Origin: Oleiphilaceae bacterium
GTDB lineage: Bacteria; Pseudomonadota; Gammaproteobacteria; Pseudomonadales; Oleiphilaceae
Length of the DNA stretch: 51,405 bases
Reading direction: 5' to 3'
NCBI GenBank assembly: GCA_018334495.1
Contig: JAGXLV010000013.1
Coordinates: 1 to 51,405, forward strand
Part shown: positions 26,372-33,891 of the stretch, piece by piece
How positions within the stretch are numbered: position 1 is the first letter of the stretch
Layout of the letters: the number at the start of each line of letters is the position of its first letter
Position numbers and translations under genes: made by a program
The notes under the pieces: generated by a model
The model's input: only the letters and a program-made list of their open reading frames with translations
Told to the model about the DNA's origin: nothing
The model's database searches: none

Positions 26372-27777
26372 TGTCCAGACCCCGCTGGCAGGTTTTTCAG
26401 CGCCCTGGCAAAAGCCGGTGGCACCTCTGTGCTGAGCTGGTGGTCGTCCAGGTTACGGAAAATGTTCATGTCGCTGAGCCAACGCTCGAATTCCGGCGCC
26501 GCCCGCAGGCCCAGCACTCTTCGGGCGTAGAGGGCATCGTGGAAAGAGGTGGTTTGGTAGTTGAGCATGATGTCATCAGAGCCCGGTATGCCCATGATGA
26601 AGTTGCAGCCCGCCACACCTAAAAGTGTCAGCAGGTTGTCCATGTCGTTCTGGTCCGCCTCGGCATGATTGGTGTAACAGATGTCGCACCCCATGGGCAG
26701 GCCCAGCAACTTGCCGCAGAAATGATCTTCAAGCCCCGCCCGGGCGATTTCCTTGCCGTCGAACAGGTACTCCGGGCCGATAAAGCCGACCACTGTATTG
26801 ACCAGTAAGGGACTGAATTTGCGGGCAACGGCGTAGGCGCGGGCTTCGCAGGTTTGCTGATCAAGGCCGTGGTTGGCGTTCGCCGACAGGGAGCTGCCCT
26901 GGCCGGTCTCGAAATACATGACGTTATTGCCCACTGTGCCCCGCTTCAGGGACCGGGCGGCGTCCTCCGCTTCAGCCAACACCTTGAGATCGAAGCCGAA
27001 ACTGCTGTTGGTGGCCTCGGTGCCACCAATGGATTGAAACACCAGATCCACCGGCGCGCCCTGCTCGATGGCTTCCAGGGTATTGGTGACATGGGTCAGC
27101 ACGCAGGACTGGGTCGGGATTTCATACTTGCGGATCACGTCGTCCATCAGGCGCATCAGCTTGACGCTCTGGGCGACATTATCCGTGGCCGGATTGATGC
27201 CGATTACCGCATCGCCGCTGCCATACAACAGGCCGTCAAGAATGCTGGCGGCAATGCCGGTGACGTCATCGGTGGGATGATTGGGCTGAAGCCTTGTGGA
27301 CAGCCGGCCGGGAAGGCCGATGGTATTGCGAAAGGCGGTGACCACCCGGCACTTTTTCGCCACCAGAATCAGGTCCTGGTTGCGCATGAGCTTGCTCACC
27401 GCCGCCACCATTTCCGGCGTCAGGCCAGCGCGAACAGTCTGCAGCATCTCGGTGGTGGCGCTGTCGCTCAGCAGCCAGTTGCGAAAATCGCCCACCGTGA
27501 AATGGGCAATGGCCGCAAAAGCCCCGGCGTCGTGATCATCAATGATCAGGCGGCTGATTTCATCTTTCTCATAGGGGATCAGCAGATCGTTAAGAAAGGT
27601 CTTCAGCGGCAGATCCGCCAGCGCCATCTGGGCCACGACCCGTTCTTCGGCAGATTGTGCAATCACGCCCGCGAGACGGTCTCCGGAACGGGACGGCGTG
27701 GCCTTCGCCATCAGATCCGCCAGATTGGCGAACTGGTAGGTCCGATTGCCCAGGGTGTGGCGGTATTTTCCGGTCAT
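26368..27777 (-). CDS. eutB: Ethanolamine ammonia-lyase large subunit EutB
   Basis: A 469-residue TIM-barrel subunit carrying the adenosylcobalamin-dependent active site. Recognisable parts are GNRTYQFANLADLMAKATP at the start, GLPGRLSTRLQPNHPTDD, GDAVIGINPATDN, TGQGSSLSANANHG and GLPMGCDICYTNHAEAD. Length and sequence fit EutB of non-microcompartment bacteria. ATG 27777 is chosen because GAGGTG precedes it and the family N-terminus begins there; the frame is open to 27861. No eutA reactivase gene is adjacent. Confidence 0.95.
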   Translation of the reverse strand: MTGKYRHTLGNRTYQFANLADLMAKATPSRSGDRLAGVIAQSAEERVVAQMALADLPLKTFLNDLLIPYEKDEISRLIIDDHDAGAFAAIAHFTVGDFRNWLLSDSATTEMLQTVRAGLTPEMVAAVSKLMRNQDLILVAKKCRVVTAFRNTIGLPGRLSTRLQPNHPTDDVTGIAASILDGLLYGSGDAVIGINPATDNVAQSVKLMRLMDDVIRKYEIPTQSCVLTHVTNTLEAIEQGAPVDLVFQSIGGTEATNSSFGFDLKVLAEAEDAARSLKRGTVGNNVMYFETGQGSSLSANANHGLDQQTCEARAYAVARKFSPLLVNTVVGFIGPEYLFDGKEIARAGLEDHFCGKLLGLPMGCDICYTNHAEADQNDMDNLLTLLGVAGCNFIMGIPGSDDIMLNYQTTSFHDALYARRVLGLRAAPEFERWLSDMNIFRNLDDHQLSTEVPPAFARALKNLPAGSGQ

Positions 27778-28004
27778 TCTGAACACCTCGATCTGGCGTT
27801 TCCGGGGCAACTCATGACAAATCACCGCCGTAAAAAGGAACTGACTACCTTCAGCGTACAAGAGCTGGCTGAACTGGGTTATCGAGTTTCGGCAAATCTC
27901 AGATGCGCATTAAGTATTAACGGAATAATGCATAAGTAGGGATAGTTATGGATCTTAAAATGGCGCAGTCTTAGCCGACGCAGGGCAATTCGCCGGAGAA
28001 TTTT
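27778..28004. promoter_or_regulatory. Divergent control region of eutB and the AraC-type gene
   Basis: A 227-base gap that is more AT-rich than its neighbours. It holds an inverted repeat, GCATTA (27907-27912) and TAATGC (27926-27931), and further right TGGCGCAGTCTTAGC (27961-27975), which has the GG-N10-GC spacing of a sigma-54 element in the direction of the AraC-type gene. Promoters for both genes must lie here. Individual elements are uncertain. Confidence 0.5.
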
Positions 28005-28973
28005 ATGCGGGAGCTGCAACAAAACGCCGTCGCCAAGCGGCACACAATGACGGAAGCGAATGACGCCAATGAACATGCGGGGAATCTGACCGACTGGCAG
28101 CAGGAGTATGACCAGATCAGCGGCGGACGCTTTTACGGAAAGATCAACGAAGTCGCCCTGAGCCACATGCAGGTGTTCAGGGAACACACCAGCCAGGCCT
28201 TGCGGCAACAATGCAATGTCTGGCCCGGCTCGCTCTGGCTGGGCATTCCTGTCCGCAAACAGGATTGCCGAATCAACGGCCAGCAGCTAAAGCACAACGA
28301 CGTCATGTGCCGTCCCGGCCATTGCGACTTTGAGCTAATAACACCCTCCGCTTTTGATATTTATGGCCTGGTGGTCGATCACAAAAAACTCAAAATAACG
28401 GCTGCAGCCCAAGGCATAGAATTGAACCAAAAGTCCTTGCAGGAACATATTCGGCTTGAAGTACCGGCAGCAACCCTCAACGCCGTAAAATTTCTACTGG
28501 ACCGGTTGCTCAGTAATGACACCCTCGATATCGCCACAGGAGTGCATCAGGATATCCTGATAACTGCTCTACTCGGCTTACTGCGTGACGAAGTGCCCAA
28601 CACAAAGGTCGCGCCCAGCTACGGGCACAGGCGAGCCGTTGTCGACCAGGTAAAGCAGTATATCGACCAGAGTAAGGACGCTCCGGTTACCATGACCGAG
28701 CTTTGCGCCCTGGCCAATGTCAGCAGGCGGACGCTGCAATACAGTTTTGACACCATCCTCGGCATCAGTCCATTACAATTTCTTCGCCTGACACGACTCA
28801 ATCGGGTCCGGCGCCAGCTGGCTCAGCCGGGTAGCAACCATTCGGTCGCTGACATAGCCGCTTACTGGGGCTTCTGGCACCTCAGCCAGTTTGCCAAGGA
28901 CTACAAGCAGCTCTTCGGCGAATCGCCTTCCGACACCCTGCATCATCGAGTCCAGGTACCAACCGATGAATAA
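28005..28973 (+). CDS. AraC family regulator, EutR-like
   Basis: A 322-residue regulator. The N-terminal domain (about 30-200) is a sensing domain with FREHTSQALRQQC and WPGSLWLGIP, as in EutR-type proteins. The C-terminal AraC double helix-turn-helix (about 225-315) contains MTELCALANVSRRTLQYSFD and ISPLQFLRLTRLNRVRRQL. It is divergent from eutB-eutC-eat, so it most probably activates that operon in response to ethanolamine, as EutR does with cobalamin in enterics. CCGGAGAA precedes ATG 28005. Confidence 0.87.
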   Translation: MRELQQNAVAKRHTMTEANDANEHAGNLTDWQQEYDQISGGRFYGKINEVALSHMQVFREHTSQALRQQCNVWPGSLWLGIPVRKQDCRINGQQLKHNDVMCRPGHCDFELITPSAFDIYGLVVDHKKLKITAAAQGIELNQKSLQEHIRLEVPAATLNAVKFLLDRLLSNDTLDIATGVHQDILITALLGLLRDEVPNTKVAPSYGHRRAVVDQVKQYIDQSKDAPVTMTELCALANVSRRTLQYSFDTILGISPLQFLRLTRLNRVRRQLAQPGSNHSVADIAAYWGFWHLSQFAKDYKQLFGESPSDTLHHRVQVPTDE

Positions 28974-29022
28974 TCAACACCACAAGAAGAGAAAGTGTCT
29001 CTGAAGCTGCGAGACTCACCGC

Positions 29023-29313
29023 TTACAAATGCTCCGCTCGTTCCACCCGGCATTCATAAGACCCCATCTCGAACTCACGACACACCCAGGGGCGCTTTTC
29101 ATAGATAGTGCAAAGCATGGTGCTACGGTCGAGCGCTGCACACCAGCCATCATCCAACCGCGCCATAACAAGGCCGCCGGCTTCGGATTGCTCGATAAAG
29201 CGGTCGGGAACACCGGTATCGGTGATGAGAAAGACCTCAAGGCGGCAACAACAGGCCTCGCAGCTCGAGCAGGTTATGCTTTCCACAGGCTGGCTGGGAA
29301 TCTCAGTCATCAT
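29023..29313 (-). CDS. YkgJ family cysteine-cluster protein
   Basis: A 96-residue protein of the UPF0153/YkgJ family. Cys residues at 15, 18, 21, 22 and 23, then CxI and VCREFEMG later, form the putative Fe-S or zinc site. The biochemical role is unknown. AAAGG is 6 bases before ATG 29313 (a second ATG follows at once). Its start overlaps the end of a 41-codon ORF, which in turn overlaps the CPBP gene, making a likely three-gene coupled operon. Confidence 0.87.
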   Translation of the reverse strand: MMTEIPSQPVESITCSSCEACCCRLEVFLITDTGVPDRFIEQSEAGGLVMARLDDGWCAALDRSTMLCTIYEKRPWVCREFEMGSYECRVERAEHL

Positions 29314-29428
29314 TGCTGGCCTTTATTTCCTGGATCCGGTGACGGTCATTACGGTGACCTTCGCGATGTTGCAGCGCATGATCAAGTGCTTGAGTATGGC
29401 CGTGATCGCCGCCCGGTGCTTCATTCAT
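29303..29428 (-). CDS. 41-residue His-rich small ORF, translationally coupled
   Basis: The ATG (29428-29426) overlaps the TGA stop of the CPBP gene (29427-29425) as ATGA, and its own stop (29305-29303) falls inside the first codons of ykgJ. The predicted peptide is hydrophilic and contains six His (residues 9, 11, 17, 21, 25, 30) in HxH and spaced patterns plus many Asp, Glu and Arg. It has no signal peptide or membrane segment. Both overlaps make a real gene plausible; the family and function are unknown. Metal binding is only a guess. Confidence 0.6.
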   Translation of the reverse strand: MNEAPGGDHGHTQALDHALQHREGHRNDRHRIQEIKASNDD

Positions 29429-30018
29429 CGCGGACCTTCCTCGATCTTCAGCCAATGGGGGAACTTTATCAGAGCCAGAAGGGCGATCAGGTCATAAACG
29501 CTGTGCCAGACCATGACCAGCAGAATACTGTCGGACAGCGCATAGGCGGTGCCCAGAAGCGCGCCCATCAGCGTGGCCACCAGGAAATAGGCAAAGGATA
29601 AAAAGTGGGCAAGCCCGAAGATGATCGAGGCCACCAATACAGCGGTTATGTTGTTGGTAAACCCGGCAAGCCCGCCCTGGATGAACGCCCTGAAAAAGAG
29701 CTCTTCGCCCACCCCCGCCAGAACGGCGAGAGCGACAATGCCGGCGATCGGGAAACCCGAGACAAAGTCGTACAGGTCTTTGGCGTGGCGTTTGAGCCTG
29801 GAAGGAAAGAGCCCCGGCAGCCGACTGAGGCCGAAGAGCAATACAAACATGCCCAGGGCTGCCAGCGACCCGAGGGCCAGTGCGCGTAACGGCGATTGGC
29901 CGCCGGTCTTGACCTCGACGCCAAAGACAGCAATGGCGACCAGCGCAACCACGACAATCCCGCCCTGAAACAACAGGGCCGGCCGTAACAGACTCTTGGA
30001 ACGCTGGATATAGGGCAT
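29425..30018 (-). CDS. CPBP family intramembrane glutamic endopeptidase
   Basis: A 197-residue protein with about six membrane helices. The CPBP motifs are EELFFR (E105, E106, R110), FGLAHF (His138) and WHSVYD (His172), the expected catalytic set of the Rce1/CPBP family. In bacteria such proteases are linked to bacteriocin immunity or prenyl-protein processing; no substrate is evident here. I prefer ATG 30018, where the membrane protein begins, although an in-frame opening reaches 30069; the start is uncertain. It leads the likely CPBP/small-ORF/ykgJ operon. Confidence 0.8.
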   Translation of the reverse strand: MPYIQRSKSLLRPALLFQGGIVVVALVAIAVFGVEVKTGGQSPLRALALGSLAALGMFVLLFGLSRLPGLFPSRLKRHAKDLYDFVSGFPIAGIVALAVLAGVGEELFFRAFIQGGLAGFTNNITAVLVASIIFGLAHFLSFAYFLVATLMGALLGTAYALSDSILLVMVWHSVYDLIALLALIKFPHWLKIEEGPR

Positions 30019-30143
30019 AAACGCCTGGTCCTCTCCTTCCGCATGACACAACCGCATCCTTGGTATCATATCTGACTGCCGTGCCTGTGTGGTGCAATCA
30101 TGTTCAGTTTAATCCATGGGTTCATCCAGTAGGAGCACCCCCA

Positions 30144-30752
30144 ATGACAGTCACCGCCTCGAAAACCCTGAGAGACATCGTCGGCCTCGGGCAACAACAG
30201 CCTGCACCGTTGACGCAATCCGCATTGATCATGATCGATCTGCAGAACACCTACCGGCGCGGCGTTATGCAGCTCACCGGGGTGGAAGAAGCGGTCCAGG
30301 AAGCCAAAAATCTGCTGGAAATTGCCCGGCAAAACAATGTCCCGATCTTTCACATCCGGCATGACGGCGGCGAAGGCAGCCCTTATGATCTTAATGACGA
30401 CATCGGCGCCATCTCCGCCGAGATCGCACCGATTGAAGGCGAACCGGTGATCACCAAACAGGTACCCAATTCTTTCGTGGGCACGGATCTGGACGAACAG
30501 CTTAAAGCCCTGGGCATCAACAACCTCGTGCTGGCGGGCTTCATGACCCATATGTGCGTGAATTCCACAGCTCACGGCGCCTTCAATCTGGGTTACGCCC
30601 CCACCGTCGTGGCCAGTGCCACCGCGTCACGGCCTCTGGAAGCCGCCAACGGCAAAGTGGTCAGCGCTCAGGATGTGCATGATGCGGCACTGGCCTCCAC
30701 CCGCGACTTGTACGCCGCGGTGGTGGATACCGTGGCTGACCTCAAGATCTAG
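30144..30752 (+). CDS. Isochorismatase-family cysteine hydrolase
   Basis: A 202-residue hydrolase with the family triad Asp32 (IDLQNTY), Lys105 (TKQVPNSF) and Cys138 (AGFMTHMCVNS). Substrates in the family include isochorismate, nicotinamide and ureidoacrylate-type amides; the sequence does not decide. AGGAG (30131-30135) supports ATG 30144. The gene is divergent from the CPBP gene and no pathway partner is adjacent. Confidence 0.85.
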   Translation: MTVTASKTLRDIVGLGQQQPAPLTQSALIMIDLQNTYRRGVMQLTGVEEAVQEAKNLLEIARQNNVPIFHIRHDGGEGSPYDLNDDIGAISAEIAPIEGEPVITKQVPNSFVGTDLDEQLKALGINNLVLAGFMTHMCVNSTAHGAFNLGYAPTVVASATASRPLEAANGKVVSAQDVHDAALASTRDLYAAVVDTVADLKI

Positions 30753-30840
30753 TGTCCCGTCTGTCGCAAACTGCATCGGCACTCATCCGGATCTGTGGGG
30801 CAAAGATAGCGCTTCGACAGCTCCGGGTCGTCACAGAGGT

Positions 30841-31569
30841 TCAATCCAGCAGCCGTGCTTTGGCCTCGTTAATGCGAGCGGCCAAATAATTACTGCCGCC
30901 TCGATCCGGATGGAGCTTCTGCATCATGCGACGGTGGGCCTTGATGATCTCGGCCCGGCTGGCGTCTGGCTCCACACCAAGGATATCCCGCGCTTCCTCT
31001 TCGGTTAATGGACCGCCACTGCCCTTTTGCGAAGCTTTCGATTCAGCCTCGCCCTCAGCGCCCGGATCGTCATCACGCCAGGAGTCACCGAAGCGCCGAT
31101 CAAGGTAAGTTTCCAGCAGGCGGGCTGAATCGGTGTCATTCTGGCGGCAATACTGCAACAGATCGATGAATTCCGTTTCCCCCAGATCCGCCAGCATGCG
31201 GCCCTGGAAAGGGCCTTTTACAATGCTGCCATCCATTTCCCCCGAGTCGTGATCCAGGGTCATCTCGAGAATGTCGCTGCTGACGTGAGACCGGTTGCCG
31301 GAACTGGCTTTATCACCACCGCCACCCATGCCGCGGGCCACTCGCCCCATGAGCAGGCCGGGGAGCAACCTCCGCAGGAAGGGCAACATTCCCGCCAGCA
31401 GACCGGCCACCAGATACAGGCGCCCGGTCACGGCAAGAACCGCCAGCACGATAGCCAGCGCTGCCACCACCAGCTTGATGATGGCGGGCTTGCGTTGTGA
31501 CGCCGGCTGGTTGCGCAGCCAGAGGTAGGCGACCACAGCCATAACCATTATAAGTAGAGTCAGGAGCAC
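30841..31569 (-). CDS. Membrane-anchored J-domain (DnaJ-like) protein
   Basis: A 242-residue protein with hydrophobic helices at about 1-18 and 28-70, a central acidic region, and a C-terminal J-domain whose HPD motif is in MQKLHPDRGG near residue 225. A J-domain at the end of a membrane protein suggests recruitment of Hsp70 (DnaK) to the membrane, as with DjlA/TerB-like co-chaperones. The frame opens with GTG at 31569; ATG codons inside the first helix at 31548 and 31542 are alternatives. It starts 29 bp after a VWA gene on the same strand. Confidence 0.8.
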   Translation of the reverse strand: MLLTLLIMVMAVVAYLWLRNQPASQRKPAIIKLVVAALAIVLAVLAVTGRLYLVAGLLAGMLPFLRRLLPGLLMGRVARGMGGGGDKASSGNRSHVSSDILEMTLDHDSGEMDGSIVKGPFQGRMLADLGETEFIDLLQYCRQNDTDSARLLETYLDRRFGDSWRDDDPGAEGEAESKASQKGSGGPLTEEEARDILGVEPDASRAEIIKAHRRMMQKLHPDRGGSNYLAARINEAKARLLD

Positions 31570-31598
31570 TGGGACAGCGAATATCCTTCTGTGGACAG

Positions 31599-32294
31599 TT
31601 AGCGAAGCTGCCGGGTCAGTCGTTTAACCTCGGCCGAACTCCGGCTGGAATAATCTTTCAGCGCTTTCGCGCCCCCGGAAGCATAGACAGCAACCGCGCC
31701 CATGAGTTCTTTCAGCAGGCGCGGGCTGCTGCGATCAAAAGGTGCATAAGCGCCACCGGAAAGCTTGCTGACCTGCTGGAAAACGGCCCTGGCGTGCGGG
31801 TCCCGGCCTTCGTGAAACATGAACACCGGTGTGCGCAGCATACCCAGCTCACCGGCGCTGTGGCAGAGTTCGTCCACCGGCTCCTCGCAACAATCGCCGA
31901 TAAAAACCACCGCCTTGACCGGCTCTGCCCGGGTTTCTTTCAGGGCATGACGCAGCACTCGGCCGATCTGGGTAATGCCGCCACGGCAGGAAACCTCGTT
32001 CATCAGGGTCAGAAGTTGTTTGGTCTGGCTCACAAACCGGGTGGACTTGAACTCACCGAAGCCCCGGTAATAACACAGCTGTATCGATAGCCCGCCCAGA
32101 TCCTCGGCGGCCAGAAAAAGCTCGCTTTGCAGGTCACAGGCCTGATCCCAGGTGGCTTCACGGCTGGCGGTCGCATCCAGCGCAAAAATCAGCCGGCCCT
32201 GCCCGGCTTTTGTGGCCGGCAGCTTACGGGCCTGATCAATAAATGAGTCAATGGACTGCTTGTCGGATTTTGGACGTAGGGACTTATCAGACAT
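31599..32294 (-). CDS. VWA domain protein paired with a membrane J-domain protein
   Basis: A 231-residue protein. The metal-ion-dependent adhesion-like fold starts at LIFALDATASREATWDQA (MIDAS-type DxTxS), with a central GGITQIGRVLRHALKE and VVFIGDCCEEP. The MIDAS Asp of canonical VWA (DxSxS) is present as DATAS. VWA proteins mediate protein contacts or metal-dependent assembly. The adjacent J-domain gene (29 bp) suggests a joint role, which I cannot specify. The ribosome site is weak (GAAAG). Confidence 0.72.
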   Translation of the reverse strand: MSDKSLRPKSDKQSIDSFIDQARKLPATKAGQGRLIFALDATASREATWDQACDLQSELFLAAEDLGGLSIQLCYYRGFGEFKSTRFVSQTKQLLTLMNEVSCRGGITQIGRVLRHALKETRAEPVKAVVFIGDCCEEPVDELCHSAGELGMLRTPVFMFHEGRDPHARAVFQQVSKLSGGAYAPFDRSSPRLLKELMGAVAVYASGGAKALKDYSSRSSAEVKRLTRQLR

Positions 32295-32460
32295 GGGCTT
32301 TCAAGGACCCTCGCGGTAAATTTTACTGTCATCGATAAGATTAGAGGAAAGCCCCGGCCATTCACAGGGTTGAAGTCGATCAGTCAACAGCATCAGGGCC
32401 GGAGGCTGACCCTGGCACAACAATTCAGTTACTTATGCATCATTGGCTCTTTGCGCACTT

Positions 32461-32944
32461 TCAAGCCGTCGTTCTACCTGCCGGTACCAGCGGTAACTGA
32501 CCCAGATTCCTGCGCCAACTCCAGTGTAAAACCAAAAAGAGCGCGCCGCCAAAGCCCACGAGCGCTACAGGGTAGGCACGCACCAACAGGCTGATGCAAA
32601 GCACCGTCAGAAAGAGCGCAGCAAACAACGGTAGCCAGCTGTTGGTAGGCAGATGCACCACTTCCCTGACCTGCCCCGTGATAGCGTCCGAGCCGAAGGT
32701 TTCCCGCCGGCCGTGGTCGATGTCGCTCAAGCCGTGTTCGCCGGCGGCCAGGCTGTCGGCCAGGCTCGGGTTCCGCCAGAGCGGGTGACGGCTGTCCACA
32801 TCCGGCAGACTGGCAAAGTTGAATGTACTTCGCGGCTCATCGACAGCCCAGGCCCGGCAGGTTGGCCCAGACCCGGTGAAAACTCTCTTGCAGGCTCTCT
32901 GATTCCGTCTCTCGCCCTTCGCTTTTCCGAGTCTGGTCAGTCAT
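32461..32944 (-). pseudogene. ctaD: Cytochrome c oxidase subunit I (coxI/ctaD), only both ends left
   Basis: Two pieces in different frames. The first (32944-32837) begins ATG overlapping the coxII stop and reads like a ctaD N-terminus, with LQESFHRVWANLPGLG, then stops after 35 codons. The second, whose frame is open leftward from about 32843 to the stop at 32461, reads FNFASLPDVDSRHPLW and then two helices ending in WSWRR, as in the C-terminal tail of a ctaD-type (fused I/III) subunit. The membrane core with the heme and CuB ligands (several hundred codons) is absent. This is a large internal deletion with a frame change at about 32835-32845, so the gene cannot make a functional subunit. 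Confidence 0.8.
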
Positions 32945-33524
32945 CGTCCTGCGCCTCCTGCAGCCATTTTTCGAAGCCTTCCCGGTCATGTGCTTCCACC
33001 GTAAAGACCATCCCGGCATGGACCAGGCCGCAAAATTCTGCGCATAGCCCCCGATAGGTTCCCGGCTTATCGGCCCTGAGTCGCAAGACATTGGTGTGGC
33101 CGGGAATCATGTCAATTTTCCCGCCCAGCCGCGGCACCCAAAAAGAGTGGATAACGTCCGCAGAGGTTACGTGCAAATCCACTGGTACGCCGGCAGGCAT
33201 ATGCAGAGTGTCCCTGAGACTGATATTCGTGTCCGGGTAGTTCACTTCCCACCACCACTGATGGCCGATCACCTCAATGCGCACGGCCTCCTCGTCCGCT
33301 AATGGCAGCGGCAGCATCTTGTGACCGATGGGAATACCAAAAAACAGCAATACCGAGATCGCGCTCAATGGCAGCACCAGGCCACCGCCGACAATCCAGC
33401 GTCGGTGAATTTTTCGGTTTTCCTTATCGTTGGCCGAACCCGGATCCCGGTAAAGGGCATAGAGCCATAAAGCGATAACGGCCGCCGCCACGACCAGCGC
33501 AAAAGCAAACATGGCCCACCACAA
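32937..33524 (-). CDS. coxB: Cytochrome c oxidase subunit II with missing N-terminal leader
   Basis: A 195-residue fragment from the first usual start codon (TTG 33524). It has two membrane helices (about 3-24 and 43-66) and a cupredoxin domain with the complete CuA set: His126, Cys161, Glu163, Cys165, His169 and Met172 (YRGLCAEFCGLVHAGM). Upstream the same frame reads LDPAGPSARGAALLWW, as relatives do after the lipobox, but a TGA at 33599-33597 closes it and no signal peptide or ATG is in frame. So the 5' end seems deleted or frameshifted. Followed directly by the deleted coxI, it is probably a decaying gene. Confidence 0.8.
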   Translation of the reverse strand: MWWAMFAFALVVAAAVIALWLYALYRDPGSANDKENRKIHRRWIVGGGLVLPLSAISVLLFFGIPIGHKMLPLPLADEEAVRIEVIGHQWWWEVNYPDTNISLRDTLHMPAGVPVDLHVTSADVIHSFWVPRLGGKIDMIPGHTNVLRLRADKPGTYRGLCAEFCGLVHAGMVFTVEAHDREGFEKWLQEAQDDD

Positions 33525-33891
33525 CAGAGCAGCACCGCGGGCGGAAGGCCCCGCCGGGTCCAGTACCAGTCTTCCGGACCCACTCCTGGTTAATGATCAC
33601 GGGGTGGGCGAAGCTATGGATAGAGCCTCAGAACGCGAGGGGAGAAGGACCCGGATGCCACGCCGGGTCTGGCCATTTCAGTCCAGCCGGACTTTCTGCC
33701 AAAAATCACTTGCGGAACGCAAGGCCAGAGCCTGAGCGAGAGAGACAGGGAAATAATATGACAAACCAGAAACCAGATCATGTCCTGCACTCCCTCATTC
33801 ATCCATGTGAGACCGGTCGATGTCCCGGCAGAGTACACCTGAAGTCAGGCCTCCCTTGCACTGGCTTTGTATCAGTATAAAAACGATTTCG
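33525..33891. other. Gap between coxII fragment and the mechanosensitive channel (remnant 5' region)
   Basis: This 367-base stretch carries the in-frame remainder of the coxII N-terminus (33525-33596) and then about 300 bases without a convincing gene. A frame on the minus strand (33614-33838) holds a hydrophobic leader-like start (MIWFLVC), but it does not join coxII in frame. I see no terminator. Confidence 0.6.

Noticed and set aside
26854..27939. A 361-residue plus-strand frame opposite eutB
   Set aside because: No motif, no ribosome site; explained by eutB codon bias on the other strand.
33614..33838. A 74-residue minus-strand frame with a hydrophobic start near coxII
   Set aside because: Tempting as the lost coxII signal peptide, but the frame does not join coxII and shows no lipobox in the right place; treated as noise in a degraded region.
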